DNA of 64,000 nucleotides from Ptychodera flava (taxonomy: Eukaryota > Hemichordata > Enteropneusta > Ptychoderidae). Position numbers and translations under genes: made by a program. Location: the NCBI RefSeq assembly GCF_041260155.1, contig NC_091933.1:992001-1056000 (forward strand). Direction: 5' to 3'. The notes beneath the pieces are model-generated. The model made no database searches, was not told the origin of the DNA, and saw only the letters and a list, made by a program, of their open reading frames with translations. Below are positions 13,571 to 45,500 of the stretch, in pieces. How positions within the stretch are numbered: the first letter of the stretch is position 1; each line of letters begins with the position of its first letter.

Positions 13571-15610
13571 TCTTTTTTTTTTTTTTTTATTTAATCTCGA
13601 ACCAACAAGTTGCCCCAATAACCGGTTCGATTGAAAATAAAAATATAATACAAAAACAATAACCATATAACAGTTACAACGAAAACAAACAAACAGAATT
13701 CACATAAAAAAAAACAGCAACACCGTGAAAGATACACAGAAATACATCCAGATAAAAATAATTATTCAGAAAAAAGGATCTTATATAATCCATGACGGAA
13801 ATTACTATAGTTATTAAAAATGTCTAGATTTTGCTTGTTACTGATAGAATTAAAATATGTCTGAGATCGTGATAGAAATGAGTGTTTCAAGGTATTCGTA
13901 CGTGCTGACACAGATCTGAAAAGAGCAGCACGACGCAATGTAAAAACAGGAACGTTAAAATGAATCTGTGCAAGAACATCTGGTACACTATAAACTGAGT
14001 GAAGGATTTTAAAAAGAAGAAGAGTATTTAAAAATTTTCGCCTGTTCTCCAATGTGAGAAGGCGAAATTCATAACATAGGTTCCTATACATAGCCTTTGA
14101 GTAAGCCATCGATGAACGGAAACAAAGATACTTGATAAATTTTATTTGGACTCTTTTCTAATTTCTTTATTAAGTATAATTGATGAGGGGACCAGATGGG
14201 TCAGCAATATTCAACGCGGCTTCTGACGTAGGAGACATGCAATGTTTTTAAAACTTTGATACTATTAAAATATTGATAAATCCAAGCATTTTAAAAGCCT
14301 TTGAAACAACCTGGTTAATGTGCATACTCCAGTTAAGTTTAGTTGTTAAAAATACACCAAGGTCTTTTACAAATTAGTTGGTGCGAGTCAAGATAGTTTG
14401 TTTAACACATCTGTAAGGAAATATTTTTTGACCTTTTATTTCAAAGTGAATGAAATACATGAACATTTTTTAACATTTAATGACAACTTCCATTTGTTCG
14501 TCCACTTCACAACCTGGTTGATATCTTGTTGCAGTTTGACGCAATCGGACATATCAGTAATGGCCATAAATAACTTGGAATCGTCAGCATACAAAGATAA
14601 ATTTGCATGGTTCATGCATTCAGACATGTCATTGATGTAAAGTACAAAAAGGAGCGGACCCAAAATAGACCCTTGGGGTACACCTGATGTGACATGTCCC
14701 CATGATGACAGTTCCCCGTCAAAAGCTGCCCTTTGTAATCGACATTCAAGATATGTGGAGAGCCAGGTTAACAGATTACCACTTATACCATATGACTGAA
14801 GTTTATGAATTAATAAAGTATGGTCGACCGAGTTAAAGCTTTTGAAAAATCCAAGTAAATAGAGCCAACCTGCCCTGCTTTGTCCATCACTGAGCTGATA
14901 TAATTAATATAAGATATCAGATTTGTCGTGGTCGAACGGCCGCTGACAAACCCATGTTGGCTTTCACATATGACAGATTTAACATGATTAAAACGATTAT
15001 TGTAAACTAGTTTCTCAAAAATCTTACTAAATAAGGGCAAAAGCGAGATTAGTCTGTAATTTCCAACCTCAATTCGGTCCCCAGCTTTAAAAATAGGGAC
15101 CACGTTTGCCCGCTTGAATATAGCTGGAAAAACACCCTGTTGCAAAGACCTATTAAATATAATTTTAAGAGGAACAGACCGCTCTTCAGCGCAGTTCTTT
15201 AAAATAATTCCTGAAATGCCGTCAGGACCACATGCTTTCGTCGGCTCGATCTCTTTCAATGCAGCCAGTAATTGATCAGCTGATATGTCGAAAGTGTTAA
15301 GACATTGCAGGTCCTGGAGTACTGATTACATTCTGGTATAAGCTAATCTGTCACATTATCTTTAGTAAAAATGGATTGAAAATATTGGTTTAAAAGTTCA
15401 GAAACATCTTTTGAATTTTCGGCCGAAGTCCCCTTATAATTAACAGTAGAGGGTGATGACCTAGTATTAGGCTTACTATTAACGAAGGACCAAAAACGTT
15501 TACTATTTTCGCTGATTGAATTTTGCAGTTCAAGTAAGTGACAATATATTTCGTTTGTATTATTTTCATTATACGATTGAACTTCATTTAGTGCACTTCA
15601 ATTCTTCTGT
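13571..15610 (-). mobile_element. 5'-truncated, decayed LINE (Jockey/CR1-type reverse transcriptase)
   Basis: Read on the minus strand, the fragment opens near 15600 within the linker before the reverse transcriptase (SENSKRFWSFVNSKPNTR). It continues with KACGPDGISGIILKN near 15220 and NYRLISLLPLFSKIFEKLV near 15030. Then come the region around FVSGRSTTTNLI and DFSKAL, GSILGPLLFVLYINDMSE near 14640, and the catalytic YADDSKLF at about 14578-14601. The C-terminal part (13762-14109) ends before a poly(A) run seen as T at 13571-13590. Several frameshifts separate the pieces (15259-14810, 14663-14436, 14109-13762), so it is dead. The reverse transcriptase would copy the element's RNA at a nicked target. 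The missing endonuclease region shows 5' truncation. Clade assignment to Jockey/CR1 is by motif style. Confidence 0.93.
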
Positions 15611-15858
15611 GTCTGTGTGTGTCTGGTAATTTCTACCCTAACAATTACGAACAGTATTTACAGACAATTTACTGATAAACAATTGCTGATTCGACTAAAT
15701 CGAAAGGATTTTTTAACCACAGTTTTCTCACGAGATACTTTTAATACAAAAACAATGTAAAAGATTTTTAAAAGGCTATGGACTGGTTTTGTCACAATTT
15801 GAACAAATTTGAATGCGTTCATCTCATGGTGCTGTAAAACAAAGGGAACCCAGAAAGC

Positions 15859-15859
<1 letters not shown>

Positions 15860-15896
<37 letters not shown>

Positions 15897-15897
15897 G
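15860..15897. repeat. (GTT)n microsatellite
   Basis: About twelve uninterrupted trinucleotide units, read directly. Confidence 0.95.
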
Positions 15898-16509
15898 ACA
15901 AATAAAATTCAGTGAACATATCTAGTGTGTTGTTGTTTCAAACGTAATGTTGATGTCACAAGAAACAGTACAAGGACGTTATCATTATTTAACCCCTATG
16001 CAACTCTCTCCGAACGTAAGAGTGTATAAAACATAAACCACAATACAAACACCAACAACCAAACTTCTTGGCCCCCTGTGCTAAAAAACTGCACACTGAG
16101 GCATTTTAGAGAACTTCATTATCACTGAAAGAAGGGAAGCACGTTTAAGAGCGATTAAAGAGAAGAGAGGAAAATAATGATCAAAGTTCTGGACAATACA
16201 ATTGGAACCGTTTTTCATTGATTCGAGTTTTGTCAAAATTTCATTTGCCAGCGACTGTTATTATGTAGTAATGATGAAGATGACGAAGAATATGATGGTG
16301 ATATGAATGTTTGAATAATAGTCATGATGACACCAACCATACCATAGAGATACATAGACCTGATTACATCATTTCTAATGATAGAAAAAAATGGTGCAAA
16401 AAGTAGATTGATGGTGCGTGATGATAACATGAGAAGATTAAATGAACACGTTTTTCTTAATATCAAACAACAGTAAGTGCCGCGTCGTTGGTCTATTTAT
16501 AATAGTCCT

Positions 16510-16513
<4 letters not shown>

Positions 16514-16573
<60 letters not shown>
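16514..16573. repeat. (GA)n microsatellite
   Basis: About 60 bp of uninterrupted GA dinucleotides. A plus-strand open frame across it is an artefact of the repeat. Confidence 0.95.
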
Positions 16574-16576
<3 letters not shown>

Positions 16577-18616
16577 GATTAGGGGAGAGAAAGGCGTTTG
16601 TTGGGTCAATCATTGACCCTTGCTCCATGGACAGAATCAACAGTTCAAAATATTTGCTTTCAAGTTTGGTCTATAAAATGACCAGATAATATCTGTCAAG
16701 CAGAGAATGCACATCGCACTATTTTATTAGCAAAGGAAATAGTTTAGATCAGACAACTTTATTCGGTTAATATTTAAACGATGACGTTTGTTAATGACAA
16801 CAAAGTCAGCTGAAAAATCCAGCTGTTTAGGTCTGTGGTAGGATTACTACATAAATGATAGCACTCACAACGTTGTGTTTCTACCAAGATATGGCTTTCT
16901 CTTGATTTTACTTTCTTTGATACATTTCAAAATTACCCACACGTTATGCTTCTCGTCTGTTTTATCTCACTTTGCTTAGTTGTATATATTTTAGTCAACA
17001 TTTTTAATGACCATACAATTTTACCTTTGCTTTAGGATTGATTTCACACCTCGCTAGAGTGTTTGCTTGTTTACTGATTTGTATGTCTTATCAAACATTT
17101 ATCAAACAATCAACCAAATCTTTTTATAGCAATTTAGCAATGATTACCATTGCAGAACTGACATCCACAATACAAGAGTAGAGGAAAGTCTATTTAAGAA
17201 AAGGTAAAATAAGAAGAGAAAAATAAAAAATATTGATTGACTATGTCAATCAGCATACAGCTCTGTTGATTGTTACGCCCTGTTATGTTGGTTTTAAAAG
17301 TCTGAAATCTAAAACTACGACTAGACTACCGAAACTTCTTTCTGTTCTTGTCGTTCAAGTTGGCACATTAAAATAATCGAAGAAGTTAAAATACAATTGA
17401 TAAACGGTCCATTTTGAACAGTTCCATTTTATGAGAAAGAACAGATGTTGCCGACTTTTGTCTGGTTGTAGATGACATCAGTGTTCTGATCCCAACTTCT
17501 CACCAAGTGAGTAACCGAAATGTTTATACTCGTTGAAAGTTTCTATATGAGAAACCTCTGTGATTGTTGCTGTGGGAATACATGCTGAAGTGGAGAAAAC
17601 AAACAATGCAACAAACCGGCTTACGTAAAGCGTTTTTTGTCATACACCTGTTTATCTGCACACACAGATCTCCATTGGTTAAAAAACCTCAAAACCAAAC
17701 AACCAACATAAAATTCACCAATCGTTACAAGATTTTCTCCGTCAGCAGATCTGATAGTATGGTGTTCAACGTCGGGTTAGATCAACGGATAAGATACGTG
17801 CAAGTGTATGGTTGGCTTCCAAATGTTAGTGCACAAGTTAAGGTAAGGATGGCGTCCTCCGCTCCCTGTCTTGTCCTTAAACTGTAAAAGTTGTTTTATC
17901 CACGATTTTGTTCCCGGTCATCTTTTCAAATGACGTCATTGCAAGATAAGTGGCAGCAACTATCCTCAAATCGTCAACGATTGTATGGATGTCTTTCCTT
18001 GCGACAGAGACTGTAGCATAGCTGCATTCTGACCTTGGAAACTTTTTGTAGGTCAAGGGTAGAAAATGAAATCTGTTGCACATTTGAATTTGTAAATTCT
18101 GGGGGTCAATTCTCCCATTTTTAATCTTAACACCATTACATGTCTATAGCATACATTCATTCTGACATGTTCTGACCATGACTATATGTCAATTTTTAGG
18201 GTCAAGTTCATCATATTTTAATCACAGGTCAGTCTACATATTTTTTGAAAAATCACTGACAAATCTCTCTCAGTTGTCTTTGTATTTGACTTTTAGACGT
18301 ATATACTTATCAAGTTTTCCCTGATTGTTGTTTAGTTAGCATGTTCAGTGGATTAATGAATGACAGAGGGACTTGAAGTCGGGGACCACTTTGAGGTCTT
18401 CACAGACGTGCGTTGTTCTTTCAAGCAGTATTTGTTGATTTATACATGAATTTCATTAACAAACTTTCATCTTCTGTATAGTATTCTAAACTGTATTAAT
18501 ATTTTGGCATAAAGCTCCATTAGTTAATTTTTCCCTATTATTTTTGAAACGCTTATCAAATACACTTTCTTTTAATACTATGAAAATCATGTCGAAATCG
18601 TAGTGCTCATCTATCT

Positions 18617-18772
18617 GCACAGTCTGTTTACACAGAATATCCACAGTCTGTCCACAGTCTGTCCACAGTCTCTCCATACAGTCTGTTTACACAGAATGTC
18701 CACAGTCTGTCCACACAGTCTGTCCACACAGTCTGTCCACACAACTTGTCTACATTGTCTGCACAGTCTGTC
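18617..18772. repeat. Minisatellite based on CACAGTCTGTC
   Basis: About ten imperfect copies of an 11- to 13-bp unit (CACAGTCTGTCCA), some expanded to about 24 bp with TTTACACAGAAT. No protein is implied. Confidence 0.85.
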
Positions 18773-19002
18773 ATGTTTTCCAGTTATGTGTCAGTTATGT
18801 TAATTATTATTGTTGATAAATAAATTTCAAGTCCCGTCCAGAACGCTTCAGTCCACGATGACGTTGCTTACATGTAGTTATACGATGCTTTGTGCTTATA
18901 ACATGCAAAGTAATGACTTTATGTTTAAACACTTTTGTGAGGGGAATAAGAAAAGTTGTTACTTCATAAAAACAAATACTGTAACTATTTTATCAAATGT
19001 TT

Positions 19003-19854
19003 GGCTGCATTCACAAACCCCTCTGGCGGGGATGGGGCGAGGGAGAATCCAAAACAAGTTCTCTGATTTTTTTCAAATGTCCCTTGTAACAAACTAAAAA
19101 TCAGTTTAAATGCCCCCTTCTGACTTGCTATAATTTTGAAATCCCCAACAAAATAAAACTGGCCTGACTTTGATATGGAGAGATTTTTTCGGCGTGTGTA
19201 TGTGTGGGGGAGGGGGGGGGTCTGTGTGTGCGTGTTTCTCTTTCTTGGAAGGAGAGCGCTGTTTTGACATGTTTTCTCTTTCAGGAAAACATCTTGTAAA
19301 ACAGAAAAACAGTTTGGAAACAGGATGACTTCCCTCAGCTGCCAGGGAAACTGAACGTAATTAACATAATTGTACTAAAGGGAAATATTAGCTGTACCGT
19401 TTTGCCAATTTTCCAGTACGTTTTGTTCTGTGTACCAACTGCAGTTTCCTTTTCTACTCCACATAAAATGCTAGAATGACAAATATTCCGTTTGGCAAAA
19501 TATTCGTGTATGTGCTGGGACCCTAATTATTGTCATTGTGAAACATGAATGCTGGTCCAGACTTGACAATAACGATGTTGACTCTACACATATGACTGTG
19601 TTGAGAAGCTATAGTGGACTTTTCATCACGCTTCAGGCAGTAGAAATTGCAATAGATACACAAAACAATACCACCAAAAAATTAGGCAAAAGTTAGTTAT
19701 AAATGGACAACCACACACATATTTCATTTCAATCAGAGACAATTTTGTTTCTAGTCCCATACCCAAATCCCTTCAAATGCCCCCCCCCCCATACCCTTGA
19801 TATTATCAAATTTCCCCGTCAATTCTCCCCAAAGAGGTGTTTGTGAATGCAGCC
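19003..19854. mobile_element. 852-bp element with terminal inverted repeats
   Basis: The left end GGCTGCATTCACAAAC and its inverted copy at the right end match over 16 bases, then continue imperfectly (CCCTCT versus ACCTCT, then a G-rich stretch). The interior has no transposase-like frame and includes runs of G and C. This is a non-autonomous DNA transposon in form. The flanks (..TT and TT..) do not show a clear target duplication, so the superfamily is open. Confidence 0.65.
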
Positions 19855-19894
19855 TTACTATTGTCTCTTTAATGACGAAAATTATGTAATAGAT

Positions 19895-19988
19895 AATTAC
19901 TGCCCCCTCGCACAGTTTCTGGTTGAAAATCGCCGAGGTCGTAGGCCTCGGCGATTCTGAACCAGACACTCAGAGGGGGCAGTGATTA
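19895..19988. repeat. 94-bp hairpin element
   Basis: The two halves pair almost throughout: TACTGCCCCCT with AGGGGGCAGTGA at the base, TTTCTGGTT with AACCAGAC in the middle, AATCGCCGAGG with CCTCGGCGATT at the tip, and a very short loop. It lies 40 bp beyond the 852-bp TIR element. It is either a miniature foldback transposon or a structured RNA. Confidence 0.75.
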
Positions 19989-21107
19989 TTTGATTTAAAC
20001 CACAAGGTCACAATTATCACATAGCCCAAACAGCACATCTCAGTCGCAACGTTTGATTAGCTTCTGCAGAACCGACCCACTCTTTGTTTCTATTGTTTGA
20101 AGTCAATGGATATAAATCATAGTGACCAACAATGATTTGCATATTGTGAAAGTGTCACCTGGTCACAGCGAGCAAGGTACAATGTTTTTGTATATTCATC
20201 TTCGATTTCCAAAACCAAGTTGCTCAGTAGAAATCGCTTCGTGGATTAGTGGTTAGCGTGTAGGGCTATCGAGTGAAAGTCTGTTGGGTCTTGGTGTTAA
20301 TGTGAAATATGAGGGTTCTGACAGAATCGCCCGGTAGGTTCTGACAGAAACAGAGCAAATTGAGGAAGAGGAATTAATGGAATTAAAACAATGCTGAGAA
20401 CGATACTGTGACGTAAGGAGTGTTATTTAATCACCAATAATTCCTTCTTGAAAGAAAGTTCAATTCTTTAAACATTCCCTATAAGTGTTGCCCAAATTCC
20501 TGAAATATCCTTTTTCATTTTGACGGATAAACACCGTGAAACCTTCATATCTTGGAGAAACAATCTATGATTCCACGTAATGGTGTATATACGAACCTAC
20601 AACAAAGTGTTAGTCATTTAGTTTCATCCTGTCCATTCTCTTACATGTAAAAACGTCTTCCACAAAGTGGCTGCAAGTGCTCTCAAATGACCGTTGACCG
20701 TTCTATTCTTTATGGGGGTGAGCGCACTGATATTAGGGAAGGACACAATACATTGTTCCACTTAAATCTCCATGGATACTAGTATATTATACGAGTAGTT
20801 GCGACTTAAAAGCAGTGAAAAGTAATTTCCTGTTCGTTAAAATTGACAAATTCGTGTGAAAGCCTTATAACCTATGTAAATAGCACACCCTCTTAAAAAC
20901 TGAGTCGCTCTACGCACAGTGTCAGTATCCAATGAGATGATTACGTACCATAGGCACCATTCTACAGAAAAGCATTGAGAGTACAGTACAGTCTATCCGT
21001 TGCTGCCAGCTGTCTTAAGCTGCCTTGACCTGAAAGCATATATGAACAACTAAACACGTGAACAACTGATACATTTTATATGTTTTATTGATTTTTGGAC
21101 AAGTCCG
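19989..21107. other. Upstream region of WIF1
   Basis: No gene seen. 20239-20310 resembles a decayed tRNA head (TGGATTAGTGGTTAGCG resembles an A box), but the B box is not intact. An AT-rich TTTTATATG at about 21074 could serve as a core promoter element for WIF1, since the start codon is about 35 bp downstream; this is weak. Confidence 0.35.
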
Positions 21108-40290
<19,183 letters not shown>

Positions 40291-40951
40291 CTATTGACCA
40301 CGCTATTCTGTATCAGATGGAGGGCTATATTTTGCTGTAGGCTTGATGTAATGTAAATATTAGAGTGAGTTTAAGTAGACAAGTTGTATTTTGATATCTT
40401 CTAAAATTTCTTATTTAAAACTTTACAAAGTGAACACATGCATCATGAAAGATTCTCTATTTAATTTTAAAACATTTCCTTAAGCCCCTAGTACTTTTTC
40501 CTAGTTGTCTGGCAGATTGTATTTAACAATGAGTACAGCCTCATATCAGACATTATTGTTGGTAAATGAGAACTTGAAAAGAAGTTGGTACTGAGTGATA
40601 TTCAAACATTTTTTATGAATAGATTTTAATTTTAATAATTGATGTAAAGAGATGCAGTTTGAAGTTAAATTGGTATCATTCAATAGAAAATGAAGACTGC
40701 AAATACTTCAAATTTCAATGGTTGTAGCTTCTGTAACAGCTTGAGGTTATGGTAATTTCAATCACAATTAACTGTGACTTTCCCTGTATTTCCTCAAGTT
40801 TTGCTCTGCTTCTATAATACAGTTTCTTGTTTAACTGAAAATAATAACATCATGCCAAGAGATCAACATGTAAATTTTACACGTTTGCAATGCTCAATGC
40901 TATTGTTGTTGATAAATGAATTCTAGTCAGTATTAGATCTAACTGGCCAAC

Positions 40952-40957
40952 AATAAA
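40952..40957 (+). terminator. Candidate poly(A) signal of WIF1
   Basis: AATAAA about 660 nt beyond the WIF1 stop. Assigned by position only. Confidence 0.25.
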
Positions 40958-41551
40958 AAACACAAATTTGTTCAATAGGACAACCATGATGAAAATATGT
41001 GCCTATAGCATGTATGAACATTTCTACCATGTGGCAAAGCTTCATGATCAGACAAGCTGCAGGAGGTCATAGTTCAACAAGTATTTCAAGGAACAGATTT
41101 AGTTATGCAGTGTTTGCATGGACAAGCATCATTTAATGCTGTAACTTTTCTTAGTTTTAATGCAATCAGACATTCACAGGTTATGCTCCAATTACATCAT
41201 AAACATTACAAAATGGTATAGGTTTTGGATCATTGCCCTAAAATTTCACAAAAAAAAGAATTTTAAACTAGCGGCTTAATCTATTTCTCTTACTGCTATA
41301 AAATAGAAAGTAACACGATCAAAAGTATATTAATTTGAGAACCTGAGATGTGTATTATGCAATATTGATGTCTAGACTTTAAATTTACTTTATATTAGAA
41401 AATGTAATTCATCACAGTTTTAAATTTAAATAAATAAAACAAAGGCTCCTCAGAGTGTTCGAAAAGCTGTTTGTGTCAAGTGTTTCTACATGGTGCTTTT
41501 ATAATGTTACAGAGAAACAAGTCGTATACCAGCTAACTTGAGTGATTGCCA

Positions 41552-41642
41552 TTAACCCTTTCACCACCATGGTTTGTCCCAAATCCATTGTTTTCTATGG
41601 TACAGTTGGACCTGTATACAGGGAACTGAGGTGAAAGGGTTA
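41552..41642. repeat. 91-bp element ending in TTAACCCTTTCACC inverted repeats
   Basis: The terminal 14 bases (TTAACCCTTTCACC and GGTGAAAGGGTTAA) are exact inverted copies, and inner bases also partly pair. This is the form of a very small MITE or hairpin. The ends contain TTAA, so the target duplication cannot be separated from the element. Confidence 0.65.
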
Positions 41643-41957
41643 AAACAGACAAATGTTGACTGAGTAATGTCACCATCCAATGGATACCACTGTCTGTGTA
41701 ATGCACTTTTTCAGTGAGTTATTCCAGATTACTCCGTGATAACACAATTGGTTGTATTGCCCTATCTTTCAAAATAAGTTCCGTCTAGGCCATAGTGTCT
41801 TATTTTATCTCTCTAGGTCTTTAATACCTACAGTTGAGTATTCATTGCCATCAGTGTGACAACCCACCAGGTGCTCAAAAATGTGTAACTTGGCTGATAA
41901 TGGGTAATAAATAAAATACCAGTACAACCTGATACATTTTTTACACCATACAATCTA

Positions 41958-41963
41958 TTTATT
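41958..41963 (-). terminator. Candidate poly(A) signal of FBXO7
   Basis: AATAAA on the minus strand about 550 nt beyond the FBXO7 stop. If used, the 31-bp minisatellite next to the stop is transcribed as 3' untranslated region. Confidence 0.25.
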
Positions 41964-42219
41964 GCTCTGAACAATTTTGAATAAGAAAATTGTGAGTAAA
42001 CCATTTCATGCAGTATATGTAAACTTTAAACTATTAACCATCATCTTCTGATGATCCCCAAAAACTGAATATAGGTAATGAAGTCCAACAATGGTCACTG
42101 AGGGTGCAATTGTATTGAAGACTGATTTTTAATTATATGTTTGATGATAGCTTCGTAGGTTAACTGCAAATCAATCAAGTAGATTCAATATTATATTCCT
42201 TCATTTGCAGAGGAGATTG

Positions 42220-42508
42220 AGAATTTTTTCACAAACTCATCCAGATATGACCTTTGCATTCTCATTGTCATCTAGATATGACCTTTGCACTCTCATTGTC
42301 ATCTCGATATGACCTTTGCACGCTCATTGTCATCTCGATATGACCTTTGCATTCTCATTGTCATCTCGATATGACCTTTGCATTCTCATTGTCATCTAGA
42401 TATGACCTTTGCACTCTCCTTGTCATCTAGATATGACCTTTGCACTCTCATTGTCATCTAGGATATGACCTTTGCACTCTCATTGTCATCTAGATATGAC
42501 CTTTGCAG
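42220..42508. repeat. Minisatellite, 31-bp unit, about nine copies, abutting the FBXO7 stop
   Basis: Unit ATATGACCTTTGCACTCTCA plus TTGTCATCTAG, with few changes between copies. The array ends about three bases outside the FBXO7 stop codon, so it occupies the start of the 3' untranslated region. Confidence 0.92.
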
Positions 42509-45500
42509 TCAAAAAAATCCACCTAAACCGCCTCCTCTGCCAAACATTTGAGGTCTTCTTGGATTGGGAAATGTTGGATTGCCTCTGGAATTTTGAATGC
42601 CGCCACTTCTATGACCCGGAACAAGTGGCTGATTTGGCAAGGGATTCAGTGGATCAAATCTTGGACCTGGAATTCTGGGTAGATCTGGTGGTTGATATCG
42701 GTTGAAAGGATTGACAGCAAATGGGTCTCTGTCATAATCTCCTCCTCTGCAATAACAAAACATGATATACTAGTATTTAAGATATAAGTTAAACATTTGT
42801 ATACATTCTACTTTTTTGGGTAAAAAGCCATTTAGGTTGTCTAAAGACTATAACTTGCAACTATGCTCAGTGAAATTGGAACCATGAGAAAATATCAGAG
42901 TGAGTGAAGAGTAATGTTAACCCATAAGTTACTATTTTTTTAGGTGAAAATGTCATGCTATTTATATCTAATAGGTTTATTATGGTGTAAGGCCACAGGC
43001 CCATATGCAAGGGTCTTACAAAAGTTACAAAATACAGAAAGATTGCTCAACCATGCAGAAAACTGTACATTTCACAGAAGATATATTGCCATATTGCTTG
43101 GCACAGATAACACACAAGAAAGAGTGTTCCCAGTAGTTACTATCAATCTTTCTAAAACCAAAATGCATTGAAGGTATCATTCATGCAAAGATGAGTACAC
43201 ATATGCTGACACTGTACAACAACTCTGACAAATGTAACTTGCTCCTTATTTTTAAACTGAGTTCAATAATGATTTGCATCAAAATGACATAAAGCAATGC
43301 ATGGCCCACCTTTGTAAAACCTTGGTAATAATGTGTTTCTGTCAACAATACTAATTCAATACCAATACATACACAGTATCATAAAAGTTGAGCATGTTAC
43401 ATAGTCTAACATATTACTGTAGTTTATACAGATACATGGACACACACCCATTTTGCATATTTTGTCATTCACATTCTGTTTTAAATAATTATCAAAAAGA
43501 ACCAAATTTAATGCAAAAAAATTGTTTTGTAAGCTTATCTCAAAATGAAAAAGAGGAGGGTACAGATTTTAACATTGAAATGAAATTCTACTCAACCTCT
43601 CATCTGAAATATTTCACTGTCTGACAATTGCAATGACAACAGAGTATCTGAATGATAGCTTAGCTTCAATTTTGCAGTACCATTTCTGAGTTTGGATATA
43701 TGGGGCTCTTGATCTCTTTGTGGGATATATGAAAACAGTATTCAGCAATGGACCCAGAATTTTGACAAAATCTTCCTGGAAGTTGTTAAATAGAATACAT
43801 GGACTTATTTCTTTTCTTGTCACTGCTGACAAATTTGTGAATTTCTTATAACAGAAAATGATGAATTAATATTCAATCATTGAAAATGTTGTGGCAGATA
43901 GTGACACATGTTTGTCAGCTGATCCAAAGAAATAATCAGGCTTGTCCATCACTACAAAGTATAGACAAAAGCATTTGATACAAAATGTGACTGACTTACC
44001 TGAATCCAGGTGGACACATTGGAGGAATAGGTGGATGGAATGATGGGAAAACTCCATGGGGATGAGGTAAGAGTGGCTGTGGTTGGAGTATTCTTCTACG
44101 AGATTCCATCATCTGAGTGTACTTCATAATGTAAAGCTGTACATTTCACAAAAAATAAAATAATCGTTAAAAGTCTAGTTGATGTCCTCTAAATAAATGT
44201 TAAAGCAGCTGCTTTTCTTGTTAAAGTGACATATTTCTGATCAGTAAGGCTAAATCCATCAACCATTTGATGCTTTCCTTTGTTTAAATCCGTTCCTTTA
44301 AAACAAAGTTCACATTTGAATTAAATGAGTGAAAGCCACATAAAATTTTAAAGGATACCAGGTGAGGTAAAATCAAAGATGTTCTTCAAAACCGTAATGT
44401 ACTATACACTATACATGTCACTAGGCAATGCAACTCTTTACCTTCTTCCAATTTGTTTCTGAAGTACTGGTATTACACTTGCCAAAGTCACGTAGGTAGA
44501 GTAATCTCCACAGTGCACTATCATTTGCCAGTACATGCAAATGACGACACACACAGGACACAGCAACTAGACTCTTTACATCCAGTAGGTTTAGTATCTT
44601 CAGCTGTAAAATCAATGTAAAATCAAAGACAGATATTAGAGGATACCATATACAGAAATAAATTAATATTTTGATACTGAATCAGCATATTCATCAGTTA
44701 TGAAATGGATATATTTTGTGAAATATTTGTGTGATTACTAATATTCATAAAACATTCAAAGTAGTAATTCATTGACATGATCTCACTCATCAAGTGATTC
44801 ACTGACATGGAAGCATTCACTATGTGATTCAATAACTTGAAGGCACTAATATAACCTGGTGTTTCATTGACATTTGAGTGATTCAATGACATGAAAGCAT
44901 CGCCAAGTGTCTCATTGACATGCAAGGACTCATCAAGTGATTCATTGACATGAAAGGACTGACCAAGTGATTCATTGACATGAAAGGACTGACCAAGTGA
45001 TTCATTGACATGAAAGGACTGACCATGTGATTCATTGACATGAAAGGACTGACCAAGTGATTCAAAGACATGAAAGGACTGACAAAGTGATTCATGGACA
45101 TGAAAGAACTGACCAAGTAATTCATTAACATGAAAACACTGACCAAGTGATTCATTGACATGAAAGGACTGACCAAGTAATTCATTAACATGAAAGAACT
45201 GACCAAGTGATTCATTGACATGAAAGGACTGACCAAGTGATTCATTGACATGAAAGGACTGACCAAGTGATTCATTGACATGAAAGAACTGACCAAGTAA
45301 TTCATTAACATGAAAGAACTGACCAAGTGATTCATTGACATGAAAGGACTGACCAAGTGATTCATTGACATGAAAGGACTGACCAAGTGATTCACTGACA
45401 TGAAAGGACTGACCAAGTAATTCATTAACATGAAAGAACTGACAAAGTCATTCATTGACATGAAAGGACTGACCAAGTGATTCATTGACATGAAAACACT

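Larger units (their letters stand above)
15611..19002. other. Gene-free spacer with microsatellites
   Basis: Contains a (GTT)n run, a (GA)n run and the CACAGTCTGTC minisatellite listed separately. The open frames here, for example 17564-17887 on the plus strand, resemble nothing known and have no exon-like borders. Confidence 0.45.
40291..42219. other. Convergent intergenic region, WIF1 to FBXO7
   Basis: Holds the 3' untranslated regions of both genes and a 91-bp palindromic element. I see no gene. Confidence 0.5.

Noticed and set aside
16477..16689. 70-codon frame with an alternating R/E run
   Set aside because: Produced by the (GA)n microsatellite.
20239..20310. tRNA gene
   Set aside because: An A-box-like TGGATTAGTGGTTAGCG is present, but the B box and acceptor pairing are not; at most a decayed tRNA-derived SINE head.
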